Assembly: GCF_020923495.1 (NCBI RefSeq)
Contig: NZ_CP064048.1
Coordinates: 1,738,501-1,802,500 of the forward strand
Length of the DNA stretch: 64,000 bases
Direction of reading: 5' to 3'
Origin: Brevibacillus sedimenti
GTDB taxonomy: Bacteria > Bacillota > Bacilli > Brevibacillales > Brevibacillaceae
Position numbers and translations under genes: made by a program. The notes beneath the pieces were generated by a model that was given only the letters and a program-made list of their open reading frames with translations, did not search any database and was not told the DNA's origin. Below are positions 51,089-60,098 of the stretch, in pieces; positions within the stretch are counted from its first letter, which is position 1, and the number at the start of each line of letters is the position of its first letter.

Positions 51089-52246
51089 ATGAGGAAGTGG
51101 ATGATGGCAGTTGCTGCGGCTATCGCCTTGATGGCTGCCGGCGGGTGTGAAGCAAATAACGCAGAACGGCAGGAAAGACCAGCTGTGGAACCGGTCGTCG
51201 CGGCGCCCCGTCCCACGGTGCTGGCGGATGAGGAGGTGCCGTATACGCCGGAGACGCTGGCAGACAACGTGAACGTGCCCTGGGCGCTGGACGTCGCCCC
51301 GGACGGGCGCATCTTTTTTACAGAACGGCCAGGGAGCGTGCGCGTGATCCAGCAGGGCAGGCTGCTTCCGGAACCGCTTATCACCTTTCCCGCGCCGTTC
51401 ACGAGCGAAGGGGAAGGCGGTCTGTTGGGGCTGGCCGTCGATCCGGATTTTGCCGCCAACCACTGGCTGTACGTGTACCACACCTATCGTCAGGGAGACA
51501 GCACCTACAACCGTGTCGTGCGGCTGCGGGAGGAGAACAATCGGGCACGGGTGGACAAGGTGCTGATCGACGGGATTCCGGGGGACGTGATTCACAACGG
51601 CGGACGACTGAAAATCGGCCCGGACCGTCGGCTGTACATCACCACCGGCGATGCCCGCGTCCCGGAACGGGCACAGGACCTCTCCAGTCTGGCGGGGAAA
51701 ATCCTGCGCCTCAACCTGGACGGTACGATACCGGCAGACAATCCGTTTCCGCAATCACCGGTGTACAGTTGGGGTCACCGCAATCCGCAGGGGATTGGCT
51801 GGAGTCCGTCCTCTGGCCGCATGTACAGTTCGGAGCACGGCCCTTTCGCTCACGACGAGCTCAACCTGATCGAGCCGGGGGGCAACTACGGCTGGCCGGT
51901 CATCCAGGGGGATCAGCAGGCTGCCGGTATGACAGCGCCGATCCTGCACAGCGGCGACACCACCTGGGCCCCTGCGGGAATGACATTTGTGACCAGAGGC
52001 CCGTGGCGAGGACGGCTGTTGGTCGCCAATTTGCGCGGTGAACAACTCCTGAATGTCGCCCTGGACCCGGGGAACCCTTCTGTCGTCCAATCGTTTTCGG
52101 TGTTTTACCAAAACAAATACGGTCGGCTTCGCGATGTCGTGGAAGGGCCGGACGGTTCGCTTTACCTCCTGACCAGCAACCGGGATGGACGCGGTGAGCC
52201 TGGGCCCGGAGACGACCGCATCATTCGGCTGAGACCTGGACGTTAG
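51089..52246 (+). CDS. PQQ-type soluble aldose sugar dehydrogenase-like lipoprotein
   Basis: The 385-residue protein has a lipoprotein signal (AAGGC, Cys20), a short linker, and a six-bladed propeller of the soluble glucose dehydrogenase/YliI family: NVPWALDVAPDGRIFFTERPG, HNGGRLKIGPDRRLYITTGDA, YSWGHRNPQGIGWSP, EHGPFAHDELNLIEPGGNYGWP. Family members use PQQ to oxidise aldose sugars at the cell surface. No PQQ synthesis genes are here. Its terminator is the left flank of repeat copy D. Confidence 0.88.
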   Translation: MRKWMMAVAAAIALMAAGGCEANNAERQERPAVEPVVAAPRPTVLADEEVPYTPETLADNVNVPWALDVAPDGRIFFTERPGSVRVIQQGRLLPEPLITFPAPFTSEGEGGLLGLAVDPDFAANHWLYVYHTYRQGDSTYNRVVRLREENNRARVDKVLIDGIPGDVIHNGGRLKIGPDRRLYITTGDARVPERAQDLSSLAGKILRLNLDGTIPADNPFPQSPVYSWGHRNPQGIGWSPSSGRMYSSEHGPFAHDELNLIEPGGNYGWPVIQGDQQAAGMTAPILHSGDTTWAPAGMTFVTRGPWRGRLLVANLRGEQLLNVALDPGNPSVVQSFSVFYQNKYGRLRDVVEGPDGSLYLLTSNRDGRGEPGPGDDRIIRLRPGR

Positions 52247-52275
52247 CTGCTTCGGTGCGGCGATGATCGACAAAA

Positions 52276-52655
52276 ATGCCCAATCGTTTATGATTGGGCG
52301 TTCAGCGTGTAGACAAGTCCGCGGCGCATGGGAGAGCGGGCCCGCTCGCTCGCTTGACGCCCAGCACAGAAGCGAATGATGTCCGCTCCAAAACGAGACG
52401 CGGGCAGGGGACAAACATCTGGGTATTTCGAGGAAGTGAGACTTGTGTCCCCTGTTGATTCCCGCGTCTTCGTTTTTCCGCTGAGTAGGTCGTCAAAGGA
52501 GCTCGCTTGGCCCATCCCGCCATGCGATGCACATTGTCTTCCGCTTCGGTTGATGAATGGGCAGGCCTTTCGGCCTGGAAATCATTTTTTGTGGACGCTA
52601 ACTCAATGAACCGTTTGTCTTCAGTCTGATGCCCAATCGTTTATGATTGGGCGTT
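52276..52655 (-). repeat. Terminator-targeting structured repeat, copy D
   Basis: A 326-bp element (52303-52628) lies between two identical 27-bp copies of the terminator (arms GCCCAATC and GATTGGGC; 52276-52302 and 52629-52655). It has the same orientation as copy C and is nearly identical to it inside. The GNRA hairpin (minus strand, 52562-52577) has a GAAA loop. Confidence 0.9.
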
Positions 52656-52714
52656 TCTTTTTGCAGCAGGCAAGCAGATGCGATCATGAACAGGTACTAA
52701 GCTGCAGCGTCCCC

Positions 52715-54415
52715 TTACCGCTCATGGCTGATCCCGTACTTTCTCATTTTGTTGTACAGCGTGCCGCGCGAGATGCCGAGCAGGTCGGCCGCCGCCTTTT
52801 TGTTTCCGTAGGTGCGATCAAGCGCGGCCAGGATGCGTTCCCGTTCCGACAGGGCCGAGTCCGGAGCGAACGGGTAGCCCGCCGGTGAAGTCTGGGAAAC
52901 GGGCGCATACGGGGGTGTCAGCGGCACGGCAGGCGGCGCTGCCAACGTCAGGGAGCGGATGGCGGAAGGCAAGTGCTCCGGCAGAATGACACCTCCTTCC
53001 TGCAGGATGGACAGGCGCTCGATGACGTTGCGAAGCTGGCGGATGTTGCCCGGCCAGGTGTGGTCAATCAGGGCCTGCATCACGTCCGGAGTGATGCGCG
53101 GGACAGGCTGATCGTTGGCGATGGCGTACTCGTGCAGGAACAACTGCACCAGCTCGGGAATGTCCTCACGCCGCTCCCGAAGCGGCGGAATCTCCAGCGT
53201 AAAGACGTTCAGACGGTAGTAGAGGTCTTCGCGAAAGCGGCCCTCCGCCACCATGTGTTCCAACTGGCGATTGGTAGCGGCGACGATCCGGGTGTTGACG
53301 GTGATCGGCTCGGTGCCGCCCACGCGGTAAAACTGCCGCTCCTGCAGGGCGCGCAGCAGCTTGACCTGCAGTTCCAACGGGAGTTCGCCGATTTCATCCA
53401 AAAACAGCGTTCCGCCGTGGGCCAGTTCCAGCTTGCCGGGCTTTCCCTTTTTCTCCGCTCCGGTAAACGCTCCGCCCTGGTAGCCGAACAGCTCGCTTTC
53501 AAACAGCGCAGCCGGGATGGCCCCGCAGTTGATGGCGATAAACGGCTTCTCCCGCCGTCGGCTGGCCTGGTGGATGGCCTGGGCGAACAGTTCCTTGCCC
53601 ACGCCGCTCTCGCCGTAGATGAGGACGGTAGCGTCCGTCTGAGCCACCTTGCGCGCCGCTTGAATCGCCGACTGAATGGCGGCGGAATGTCCCTTGATCG
53701 TGAAAAACGGGTCGTCGGCCGCCTGAAAGCGGCTCATCTCCTGTTGCAGATTGTGCAGGTGGGCGGTGGTGTGGGACAGTTCCTCGTTGAGCCGCACCAG
53801 TTCTGTAATATCCTGTTCGATGGATATCGCGCCGATAATATCCCCTTCCTGCCGGATCGGGGCGGCGTTGATCAGCACGTGCCGGTCCGGCCGGGGGATG
53901 TGGTAGACCCGCTGCACCGAGGTGCCCTGCTTGAGCGCGTCCAGAAGGCGGATGGACTCGCTGTCGAAATGGGCGTCCAGCGGCGTGCCCACCACCTGCG
54001 CGCGGTCGATTTCGTAAATGTTCTCGGCAGCCTTGTTCCAGTAATGAACCACGTTGTGCATATCGACAATCGTAATGGCCTCGCTCATCGTGTCCAGCAG
54101 CGTGTGCAGCAGGGCGGACTGGTTTTGCGCCAACGTGACGAAAGCGCTGAACAGCCGATGAGCAGTCACCAGGCCGGAGGGAGTGTTTGCCTCGTTGAGC
54201 GTCACCAGATCGGGCACAGAGGGGCGTTTCCAGGCAAGCAGCTGTTCACCCGCCTTCAGCAGCGTCTCCTTCTCCGGGACGACGAGAACAGCAGCGTCGC
54301 GATCGTCGAGGTGCAGCACACCTTCCGTTTCGCCATCACGTATACTGACAGCAGCGGAGCCGATTGGCTCGGCCAGACAAGCCAATGGACAATCGAGAGA
54401 AAATAACGGTTTCAA
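52715..54415 (-). CDS. PAS-domain sigma-54-dependent transcriptional activator
   Basis: The 566-residue protein has an N-terminal domain without clear family (residues 1-100), a PAS domain (about 105-225, with [20 protein letters not shown]), and an AAA+ domain with GESGVGKE, the GAFTGA loop and [12 protein letters not shown]. It ends in a Fis-type helix-turn-helix ([27 protein letters not shown]). It has no receiver domain, so it senses a ligand directly. I chose the TTG at 54415, with AGGAAGTGAT close upstream, over the longer frame from 54529. It is divergent from proline dehydrogenase, which has a sigma-54 promoter, so proline or a related signal is the likely inducer. Confidence 0.9.
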   Translation of the reverse strand: MKPLFSLDCPLACLAEPIGSAAVSIRDGETEGVLHLDDRDAAVLVVPEKETLLKAGEQLLAWKRPSVPDLVTLNEANTPSGLVTAHRLFSAFVTLAQNQSALLHTLLDTMSEAITIVDMHNVVHYWNKAAENIYEIDRAQVVGTPLDAHFDSESIRLLDALKQGTSVQRVYHIPRPDRHVLINAAPIRQEGDIIGAISIEQDITELVRLNEELSHTTAHLHNLQQEMSRFQAADDPFFTIKGHSAAIQSAIQAARKVAQTDATVLIYGESGVGKELFAQAIHQASRRREKPFIAINCGAIPAALFESELFGYQGGAFTGAEKKGKPGKLELAHGGTLFLDEIGELPLELQVKLLRALQERQFYRVGGTEPITVNTRIVAATNRQLEHMVAEGRFREDLYYRLNVFTLEIPPLRERREDIPELVQLFLHEYAIANDQPVPRITPDVMQALIDHTWPGNIRQLRNVIERLSILQEGGVILPEHLPSAIRSLTLAAPPAVPLTPPYAPVSQTSPAGYPFAPDSALSERERILAALDRTYGNKKAAADLLGISRGTLYNKMRKYGISHER

Positions 54416-54501
54416 AAAATCACTTCCTATCCAAACTAAGAAGTACACGCATGGTACAGGCCAACCACCGGATGGACAGTGTTTTACCTTGTAATCAAAA
54501 G

Positions 54502-54528
54502 TGTACAAGAATGGACACAATCTGTACA
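54502..54528 (+). promoter_or_regulatory. Candidate activator site upstream of proline dehydrogenase
   Basis: Two TGTACA palindromes (54502-54507 and 54523-54528) lie 21 bp apart, two helix turns, about 65-90 bp upstream of the sigma-54 promoter. An ATGGACA motif also recurs around them. Confidence 0.5.
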
Positions 54529-54591
54529 TATGTGTGTAATTTCCTGTGTGTCAGCAAGCTTAATCGCTGGCATCTGTCCTGTTCATCCCGT

Positions 54592-54609
54592 TTGGCACGA
54601 TTCCTGCTA
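54592..54609 (+). promoter_or_regulatory. Sigma-54 promoter of proline dehydrogenase
   Basis: TTGGCACGATTCCTGCTA matches the consensus TTGGCACGNNNNTTGCT closely, with GG and GC 10 bp apart. It lies 45 bp upstream of the ATG. Confidence 0.85.
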
Positions 54610-54653
54610 GGTATATGGACACAGATCCCTGTTGAGGAGGAGACCGATTTCTC

Positions 54654-55574
54654 ATGGAACAACTCATGAAAGACTTTTTCCTGTTCCTGTCCAAAAACAA
54701 GACGCTGAACGCTGCGGCGAAAAAGTGGGGCCTGCGGTTCGGCGCGAGCCGCGTCGTCGCCGGTGAAACGATTGCCGAAGCGATCAAAACCGTTCGCCAG
54801 TTGAACCAAAAGGGGCTTGTCTGCACGCTGGACCACCTGGGCGAGTTCGTCTACAGCGTGGAAGAGGCCAACGAGTCGGCAGACTACTGCATCAAAACGC
54901 TGGAAGCGATTCACCAATCCGGCGTGGACTGCAACCTGTCGCTGAAAATGACCCAGCTTGGCCTGGACATCAGCCGCGATCTGTGCATGAACAACATGCG
55001 GCGGATTTTGGACGCAGCCAAGAAAAACGGCAACATTTTCGTGCGGATTGACATGGAGGACTACGCACACAACGAAGTGACGCTGGAGATTCTGGACGAA
55101 CTCCTGGAAGACTACGACAACGTGGGCACCGTCATCCAGGCCTACCTGTACAAGTCCAGCGAAGACGTCGAAAAGCTGAAAGAAAAGAAGGTCAACCTGC
55201 GACTGGTCAAAGGGGCGTACAAGGAATCGCCGGAAGTGGCTTTCCCGAACAAGGCAGACGTCGATGAAAACTACAAGAAGATCATCAAGCAGCACCTGCT
55301 GAACGGCTGCTACGCCGCGATCGCCACGCACGACGACAACATCATTGCCTACGTGAAGCAATTGGAAAAAGAGTACAACATTCCGCGCACGCAGTTTGAG
55401 TTCCAGATGCTCTACGGCATTCGTCCGCAGTCCCAGATCGAGCTGGCGCGCGAAGGATACACAATGCGCGTCTACGTGCCGTACGGCAACGACTGGTACG
55501 GATACTTCATGCGCCGTCTGGCCGAGCGTCCGGCCAACGTGGCGTTTGTGATCAAAGGGCTGTTCAGCAAGTAA
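54654..55574 (+). CDS. putB: Proline dehydrogenase
   Basis: The 306-residue FAD enzyme oxidises proline to 1-pyrroline-5-carboxylate. It is the short mono-functional Gram-positive form, with LSLKMTQLGLDIS, FVRIDMEDY, RLVKGAYKE, the FQMLYGIRP motif and YVPYGNDWYGYFMRRLAERP, which together line the FAD and proline sites. GAGGAGGAG lies upstream of the ATG. No P5C dehydrogenase gene follows; the transcript ends at a terminator. It is controlled by a sigma-54 promoter. Confidence 0.93.
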   Translation: MEQLMKDFFLFLSKNKTLNAAAKKWGLRFGASRVVAGETIAEAIKTVRQLNQKGLVCTLDHLGEFVYSVEEANESADYCIKTLEAIHQSGVDCNLSLKMTQLGLDISRDLCMNNMRRILDAAKKNGNIFVRIDMEDYAHNEVTLEILDELLEDYDNVGTVIQAYLYKSSEDVEKLKEKKVNLRLVKGAYKESPEVAFPNKADVDENYKKIIKQHLLNGCYAAIATHDDNIIAYVKQLEKEYNIPRTQFEFQMLYGIRPQSQIELAREGYTMRVYVPYGNDWYGYFMRRLAERPANVAFVIKGLFSK

Positions 55575-55588
55575 GAAGCCGCCAAACG

Positions 55589-55629
55589 ATCCTCGCCTGC
55601 CCCGCGTTGGGCGGGCGAGGATGTTTTTT
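55589..55629 (+). terminator. Terminator of proline dehydrogenase
   Basis: ATCCTCGCC pairs with GGCGAGGAT, with an inner CCC/GGG pair, followed by GTTTTTTC. Confidence 0.85.
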
Positions 55630-55763
55630 CCCACAGGCATGGTTCAGGAGTCCTTTTACGTTTTGTTGCCGTGTTGTCACCAACCGTGTGACATACGGCC
55701 TTTTTTGGTGTAGGCTGGATACAAGCACGACGGGCTGGATGTCCGCGCAGAGAGGAGCGATGT

Positions 55764-56699
55764 GTGTCGATGGATGGTTCCATAATTGCCGTGCAACCGC
55801 CGTATTCGTTTGAACGGCTGCTGAAGAGGCTGGAAACGCACCCGGACCCGCAGATGCAGGTGGAGGCGGAAGCGCGAATGATCCGCCGCGTGTTTCGCGT
55901 CGGACAGCGGCCCGTGGTGGCGGCCCTGCATTTTACCGGGGATGTGGAACAACCGGCGATCACATGGCGGACGGATGCAGCCTTGACCGCCAGTGAAAAG
56001 ATGGCGCTCGAAGCGACGATCCGGCACATGTTCAGTGTCGACGTGGACCTGGAGCCGCTGTACCGGCACATGCGGCAGGATGATGTCCTGCGCCCGCTGA
56101 CGGAGCGCTTTCGCGGGCTTCGCTTTCTGTTGGACGCCGACTTGTTTCAGTCGATGGTCCGGACGATCATCGGACAGCAGGTGAATCTGCCGTTTGCCGC
56201 TGCTTTGACCCGTCGGTTGCTGGAGTTGGCGGGAGAGAAGCTGCAGGACGATCAAGGCCGCACTTATTTTGCTTTTCCCACGGCCGAGGCGGTCGCCCGC
56301 CTGGAGCCGGCAGAACTGCGGCCGCTGCAGTTCAGTCAGCGCAAGGCGGAATACATCATCGACTTCGCCCGCGCCGTAGTGGATGGCCGTGTCGATCTGG
56401 ACAGTTTGTGGAGGATGGAGGACGAGGAGATTTTTGCATATCTCACACCGCTGCGCGGTATCGGCAGATGGACGGTGGAGTGCCTAATGATGTTTGGCAT
56501 GGGCCGGCCGGATCTGCTGCCCGCGGCCGACATTGGACTGCGCAACGGCATCCAGTTGGTGTACAGCCTGCCGGGCAAGCCGGACGAACAGGAAATCCGC
56601 CGGATTGGCGAGAGCTGGGCACCCTGGCGCAGCTATGTGTCGCTTTATGTGTGGGAAGCGGTCGGCGCTGTCAAACGAAAGGAAGATCAGAACGCATGA
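55764..56699 (+). CDS. DNA-3-methyladenine glycosylase, AlkA type
   Basis: The 311-residue protein has an N-terminal domain (residues 1-95) and a helix-hairpin-helix GPD domain. The hairpin is LTPLRGIGRWTVECLMMFGMG, followed by the catalytic Asp in LLPAADIG. It removes alkylated purines from DNA in base excision repair. It lacks the four-cysteine iron-sulfur loop of Nth/MutY. GAGAGGAG lies 7 bp before the GTG. A terminator overlaps its stop. Confidence 0.87.
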   Translation: MSMDGSIIAVQPPYSFERLLKRLETHPDPQMQVEAEARMIRRVFRVGQRPVVAALHFTGDVEQPAITWRTDAALTASEKMALEATIRHMFSVDVDLEPLYRHMRQDDVLRPLTERFRGLRFLLDADLFQSMVRTIIGQQVNLPFAAALTRRLLELAGEKLQDDQGRTYFAFPTAEAVARLEPAELRPLQFSQRKAEYIIDFARAVVDGRVDLDSLWRMEDEEIFAYLTPLRGIGRWTVECLMMFGMGRPDLLPAADIGLRNGIQLVYSLPGKPDEQEIRRIGESWAPWRSYVSLYVWEAVGAVKRKEDQNA

Positions 56700-56720
56700 C
56701 GCCTCTGGGCGTCTTTTTTT
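56698..56720 (+). terminator. Terminator of the alkA-like gene
   Basis: GACGCC pairs with GGCGTC around TCTG, followed by seven T. Confidence 0.8.
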
Positions 56721-56734
56721 GTCATTATTTGGAC

Positions 56735-56763
56735 TTGAAAAAAACGAACGTAAGGTATATAGT
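56735..56763 (+). promoter_or_regulatory. Promoter of brnQ
   Basis: TTGAAA (56735-56740) and TATAGT (56758-56763) are 17 bp apart. The 88 bp that follow before the start codon are AT-rich; I saw no T-box or other known leader there. Confidence 0.65.
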
Positions 56764-56851
56764 TAACACTCGTGTGATACCTGAGCGTTTCACAGGGACT
56801 TTAAAAAATTTCAAAAAATTTCAATTTACCTGAGAGTTGGGGAGGAAAACC

Positions 56852-58201
56852 ATGAGAGAATTAACCCATAGAGAAACCCTGACCATCGGGCTGATGCTGT
56901 TTGCCCTGTTCTTCGGAGCGGGCAACATGATCTTCCCGCCGGCCTTGGGGCAAGCCGCGGGTACCCATGCATGGGAGGCCATGGCCGGGTTTATCATCAC
57001 TGGTGTGGGGTTGCCGCTCCTGGGTGTCATTGCCACCGGGATGAGCGGCGGAAATTTGCAGATGTTGGCAGGCCGGGTTCACCCGGTATTTGGCGCCGTA
57101 TTTACCGTTGTCGTCTATTTGGCCATCGGGCCGTTTCTGGCGATTCCTCGGACCGGAACGGTTGCCTTCGAGATGGGCGTGCTGCCGTTTCTCCCTGAAA
57201 GCGCGAAGACGAGCTGGGCGCCGCTGTTTCTCACTACACTGGTCTATTTTGCTGTCACCTTCTGGCTGAGTTTGCGTCCTTCCAAACTGGTGGACCGCAT
57301 CGGAAAGGTGCTGACGCCGGCCCTGCTGCTGATCATTGCGGTGATGTTTGTCCAATCGTTCCTGCATCCCATTGGATCAGCGGGCGAGCCTGCCGAAGCG
57401 TACCAAACGGCGCCGTTCTTCAAGGGCTTCGTGGAGGGGTATCTCACCCTTGACGCCCTGGCTGCCTTGGTGTTCGGCATCGTTGTCACGTCTGCGATCG
57501 AGGACCGCGGCATCACCGGACGCAAAAAGCTCGGGTGGGCCACTGTCAAGGCGGGAGTGATCGCCGCCACCGGATTGGCGCTGGTCTATCTCGCCCTTGC
57601 GTACCTGGGGGTGACCAGCCACTCGCTGGGTCAGTCTGAAAATGGCGGGCAAATCCTGACAACGGTGGTTCAGCACCTGTTTGGCGGGAAGGGACTACTG
57701 CTGCTCGGAGCCGGTGTCATACTCGCCTGCCTGACGACGTCGGTCGGTCTGGTGACCGCCTGCAGCCATTTCTTTTCGGAACGGCTGCCGGGCGTGTCCT
57801 ACAAAACCATGGCGCTGATCCTGAGCCTGTTCAGCGCGGCAGTGGCCAACGTCGGCTTGACCCAGTTGATTGCCATTTCCGTTCCCGTGCTGCTGATGAT
57901 CTATCCGATCGCGATTGTGCTGATGCTGCTCTCCTTCCTGCATCGCCTGTTCCGCGGATACTCGGAAGTGTACGTCGGAGCCACCATCGCTACCGCAATT
58001 ATCAGCATCGTCGATGGGCTCAAACAGTTCGGGCTTTCGCTTGACGGGATCACGTCGGTATTTGCACACCTTCCGCTTTACAACGAAGGCATCGGCTGGC
58101 TGCTCCCCGCAGTATGCGGAGCTGCGATCGGCTTCCTCGTGGGATGCGTTCGTCAGCCAGGGGGCGCGAAATACCAGGAAACAACAAGCGGCACACCCTA
58201 A
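56852..58201 (+). CDS. brnQ: Branched-chain amino acid transporter BrnQ
   Basis: The 449-residue protein has twelve membrane segments and family motifs such as FALFFGAGNMIFPPALG, RTGTVAFEMGVLPFLP, GYLTLDALAALVFGIVV and GVILACLTTSVGL. It is an LIVCS-type cation symporter that imports leucine, isoleucine and valine. The ATG at 56852 has GGGGAGG at 7 bp. It is a single gene; the convergent EamA gene ends at the same point. Confidence 0.93.
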   Translation: MRELTHRETLTIGLMLFALFFGAGNMIFPPALGQAAGTHAWEAMAGFIITGVGLPLLGVIATGMSGGNLQMLAGRVHPVFGAVFTVVVYLAIGPFLAIPRTGTVAFEMGVLPFLPESAKTSWAPLFLTTLVYFAVTFWLSLRPSKLVDRIGKVLTPALLLIIAVMFVQSFLHPIGSAGEPAEAYQTAPFFKGFVEGYLTLDALAALVFGIVVTSAIEDRGITGRKKLGWATVKAGVIAATGLALVYLALAYLGVTSHSLGQSENGGQILTTVVQHLFGGKGLLLLGAGVILACLTTSVGLVTACSHFFSERLPGVSYKTMALILSLFSAAVANVGLTQLIAISVPVLLMIYPIAIVLMLLSFLHRLFRGYSEVYVGATIATAIISIVDGLKQFGLSLDGITSVFAHLPLYNEGIGWLLPAVCGAAIGFLVGCVRQPGGAKYQETTSGTP

Positions 58202-59118
58202 TGGGGTGTGCCTTCGTTTTTCTCGTACGATTCCGCTTGCTGCAGGTTGGACAGGGCGACGCCGCCAAAGATGAACGCGGCTCCCGCAAAAAAGCCGAGG
58301 CCCAGATGCTCGTTCAACAGCAGCCAGCCGAGCAGCGCGCCCACGACTGGCTGGATGAAGAAAAATCCTGCCCCGCTGCCCGCCTGCATCAGCTCAAATC
58401 CTTTGTTCCACAGGTAAAACGCCCCCGCCGTGGAGATGATGCCGATGTAGAGCACGCCGGCCCAAATCTCCCAGCCGAACCCCCAGGTGACGGGCGTCAC
58501 CGACAGTTCCCACACCATCAACGGACTGGTAAAGATGATGCCAAACAAGGCCACGTAAGTCGTCACCGACAGGGATGAGTAGCGGAGCGTCGCCTTTTTG
58601 CTCAACACCGTGTACAATCCCCAACTGACCGCTGCCAGCAGCAGAATCAGGTTGCCGATCAGGGACGATTGGGCATCAGCCTCGTCCGGGACGCCGATCA
58701 CGATCAGCACGCCCACGGTGGCCAGCAGGATGCCGGTCAACTGCCGTCCATTTATCCGTTCCTTCAACAGCCAGACGGCAAACAGGGCGATGAAGGCGGG
58801 CGACGCCGAGGTAATCAGCGCTCCCATGTGGGCGGTAGAGAGTTTGGTGCCGACAAACTGGGCGGCAATCGAAATCGTGACGCCGACAAACGCGACGGTC
58901 ATGATGAGCGGAAAATCCCGTCTCGCAATAAACTCCCGCCGCGCTGCGACAAAGGCGCCCAGTACCACCAGCGCGATGGTGAAGCGGATGATCAGGAGCG
59001 TAAACGGCGGAATTACATCCAATACCACTTTGCTGACGACGTATACGCCGCCCCAGATAGCGGCGGCAAGCGTGAGGCACACGCCTCCAATCAACTGCTG
59101 TTTCCACTGTGGATTCAT
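58198..59118 (-). CDS. EamA/DMT-family membrane transporter
   Basis: The 306-residue protein has ten membrane helices in two EamA repeats (AAAIWGGVYVVSKVVLDVIPPFTLLIIRF and LLLAAVSWGLYTVLSKKATLRYSSL are the matching starts). Such carriers export amino acids or other metabolites; the substrate is unknown. GGGAGGGG lies 8 bp before this ATG. A 16-codon frame with its own site lies just upstream on the same strand. The stop region overlaps the end of brnQ by 4 bp, convergent. Confidence 0.85.
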   Translation of the reverse strand: MNPQWKQQLIGGVCLTLAAAIWGGVYVVSKVVLDVIPPFTLLIIRFTIALVVLGAFVAARREFIARRDFPLIMTVAFVGVTISIAAQFVGTKLSTAHMGALITSASPAFIALFAVWLLKERINGRQLTGILLATVGVLIVIGVPDEADAQSSLIGNLILLLAAVSWGLYTVLSKKATLRYSSLSVTTYVALFGIIFTSPLMVWELSVTPVTWGFGWEIWAGVLYIGIISTAGAFYLWNKGFELMQAGSGAGFFFIQPVVGALLGWLLLNEHLGLGFFAGAAFIFGGVALSNLQQAESYEKNEGTPH

Positions 59119-59196
59119 CATGTTAGCCCCTCCCGGAAATGTGGTGTGTTGCGTGTCGCGTGCCGGGGGGACATCCGAGGATCGTTCCCGCACCGG

Positions 59197-59247
59197 CTAG
59201 GTGAGGGGAACGCCGGGTACATCGCATTCAAACAGGGTACGTGCCAT
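59197..59247 (-). other. Possible 16-codon leader frame upstream of the EamA gene
   Basis: GGGAGGTGAAACACA precedes an ATG and the short frame MARTLFECDVPGVPLT ending in TAG, about 80 bp upstream of the EamA start. The strong ribosome-binding site makes translation likely. The GC-rich 150 bp further upstream (59270-59400) can form several hairpins (for example CACGCCG with CGGCGTG). It could be a control leader; it matches no riboswitch I know. Confidence 0.4.
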
Positions 59248-59476
59248 TGTGTTTCACCTCCCGGAAGATGGGAAAACGTCCGGCTGCCTGCGCACCGGCG
59301 CATCACGCCGATCCGGCCGGCGTGCAACCGGTGTGGTAACCAAGCTGTCCCAACGCCCGCCTGACAGGGATCAGGTCCCTTTCAGCGTGCGGTTCCCTCA
59401 TGTGTCTGTACGCTTTCATTATAAGGAATGTGAGAAGAAAAAACAGCAGAATCCTTCTGAATATTGCGAATGAATA

Positions 59477-59505
59477 TTCACTCAGCGGCGGTCATTCGCT
59501 ATACT
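59477..59505 (+). promoter_or_regulatory. Candidate promoter of the thioesterase gene
   Basis: TTCACT and TATACT are 17 bp apart. A TGAATATTCA palindrome (59471-59480) overlaps the -35 and may be an operator. Confidence 0.5.
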
Positions 59506-59537
59506 GGAAAAAAGACAGGCGAAGGAAGAGAGGGGCG

Positions 59538-59966
59538 ATGGGGATGCAGCATCTGTTTGATCTGGTCGTTCGTTCGACCGACATCGACGTGATCGGGCAC
59601 GTCAACAACGCCAAATACCTGGAGTACATGGAGTGGGCCCGGTTTGACTGGATGTTTCAGCAGGGGTTTACGTTGGAGGAGCTGAAGCGGCGGCAGATCA
59701 TGCCGGTCGTGGTCAGCATCCAGATCAACTACCGCAAGGAACTGCGGATGCTGGAGCAGGTGCAGGTGCGCACTTCCGTGGTGAAAATCGGGGAGAAAAG
59801 TTTCGTCATCCGCCAGGAGCTGTACAATCAGCAGGACGAACGGGCGGCAGACGCCGACGTGACGATGGTGATGATCGACACGGTTGCGCGACGCTCGGTC
59901 CCGCTGCCGGACGATCTGGCCCGCGCGCTGGCTGAGGCGATGCCGAGCGGGCAGACCAGCGGATAA
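59538..59966 (+). CDS. Acyl-CoA thioesterase, 4HBT/YbgC type
   Basis: The 142-residue hot-dog fold protein has the motif TDIDVIGHVNNAKYLEYMEWAR, where the Asp and His-Val-Asn-Asn stretch form the active site of the 4-hydroxybenzoyl-CoA thioesterase group. It hydrolyses an acyl-CoA; the chain type is unknown. Two ATGs (59538, 59544) are near AGAGGGG; I took the first. Upstream codons of the longer frame are unlikely. It stands alone. Confidence 0.85.
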   Translation: MGMQHLFDLVVRSTDIDVIGHVNNAKYLEYMEWARFDWMFQQGFTLEELKRRQIMPVVVSIQINYRKELRMLEQVQVRTSVVKIGEKSFVIRQELYNQQDERAADADVTMVMIDTVARRSVPLPDDLARALAEAMPSGQTSG

Positions 59967-60098
59967 CCAACAACATGGTCAGCCTGACAACAATGGCCTC
60001 TCCATTTTACCCGTTTTTCTTCTACAATGGGTAAGATGGGGGCTGTTTTTTTGCGCACAACCGGCGCATCGATGAAACGCTTGCAAAGGAGGAGGGCC

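Noticed and set aside
56764-56851. A T-box leader before brnQ
   Set aside because: The 88-bp leader is too short, and there is no T-box motif (TGGNACCGCG) or antiterminator.
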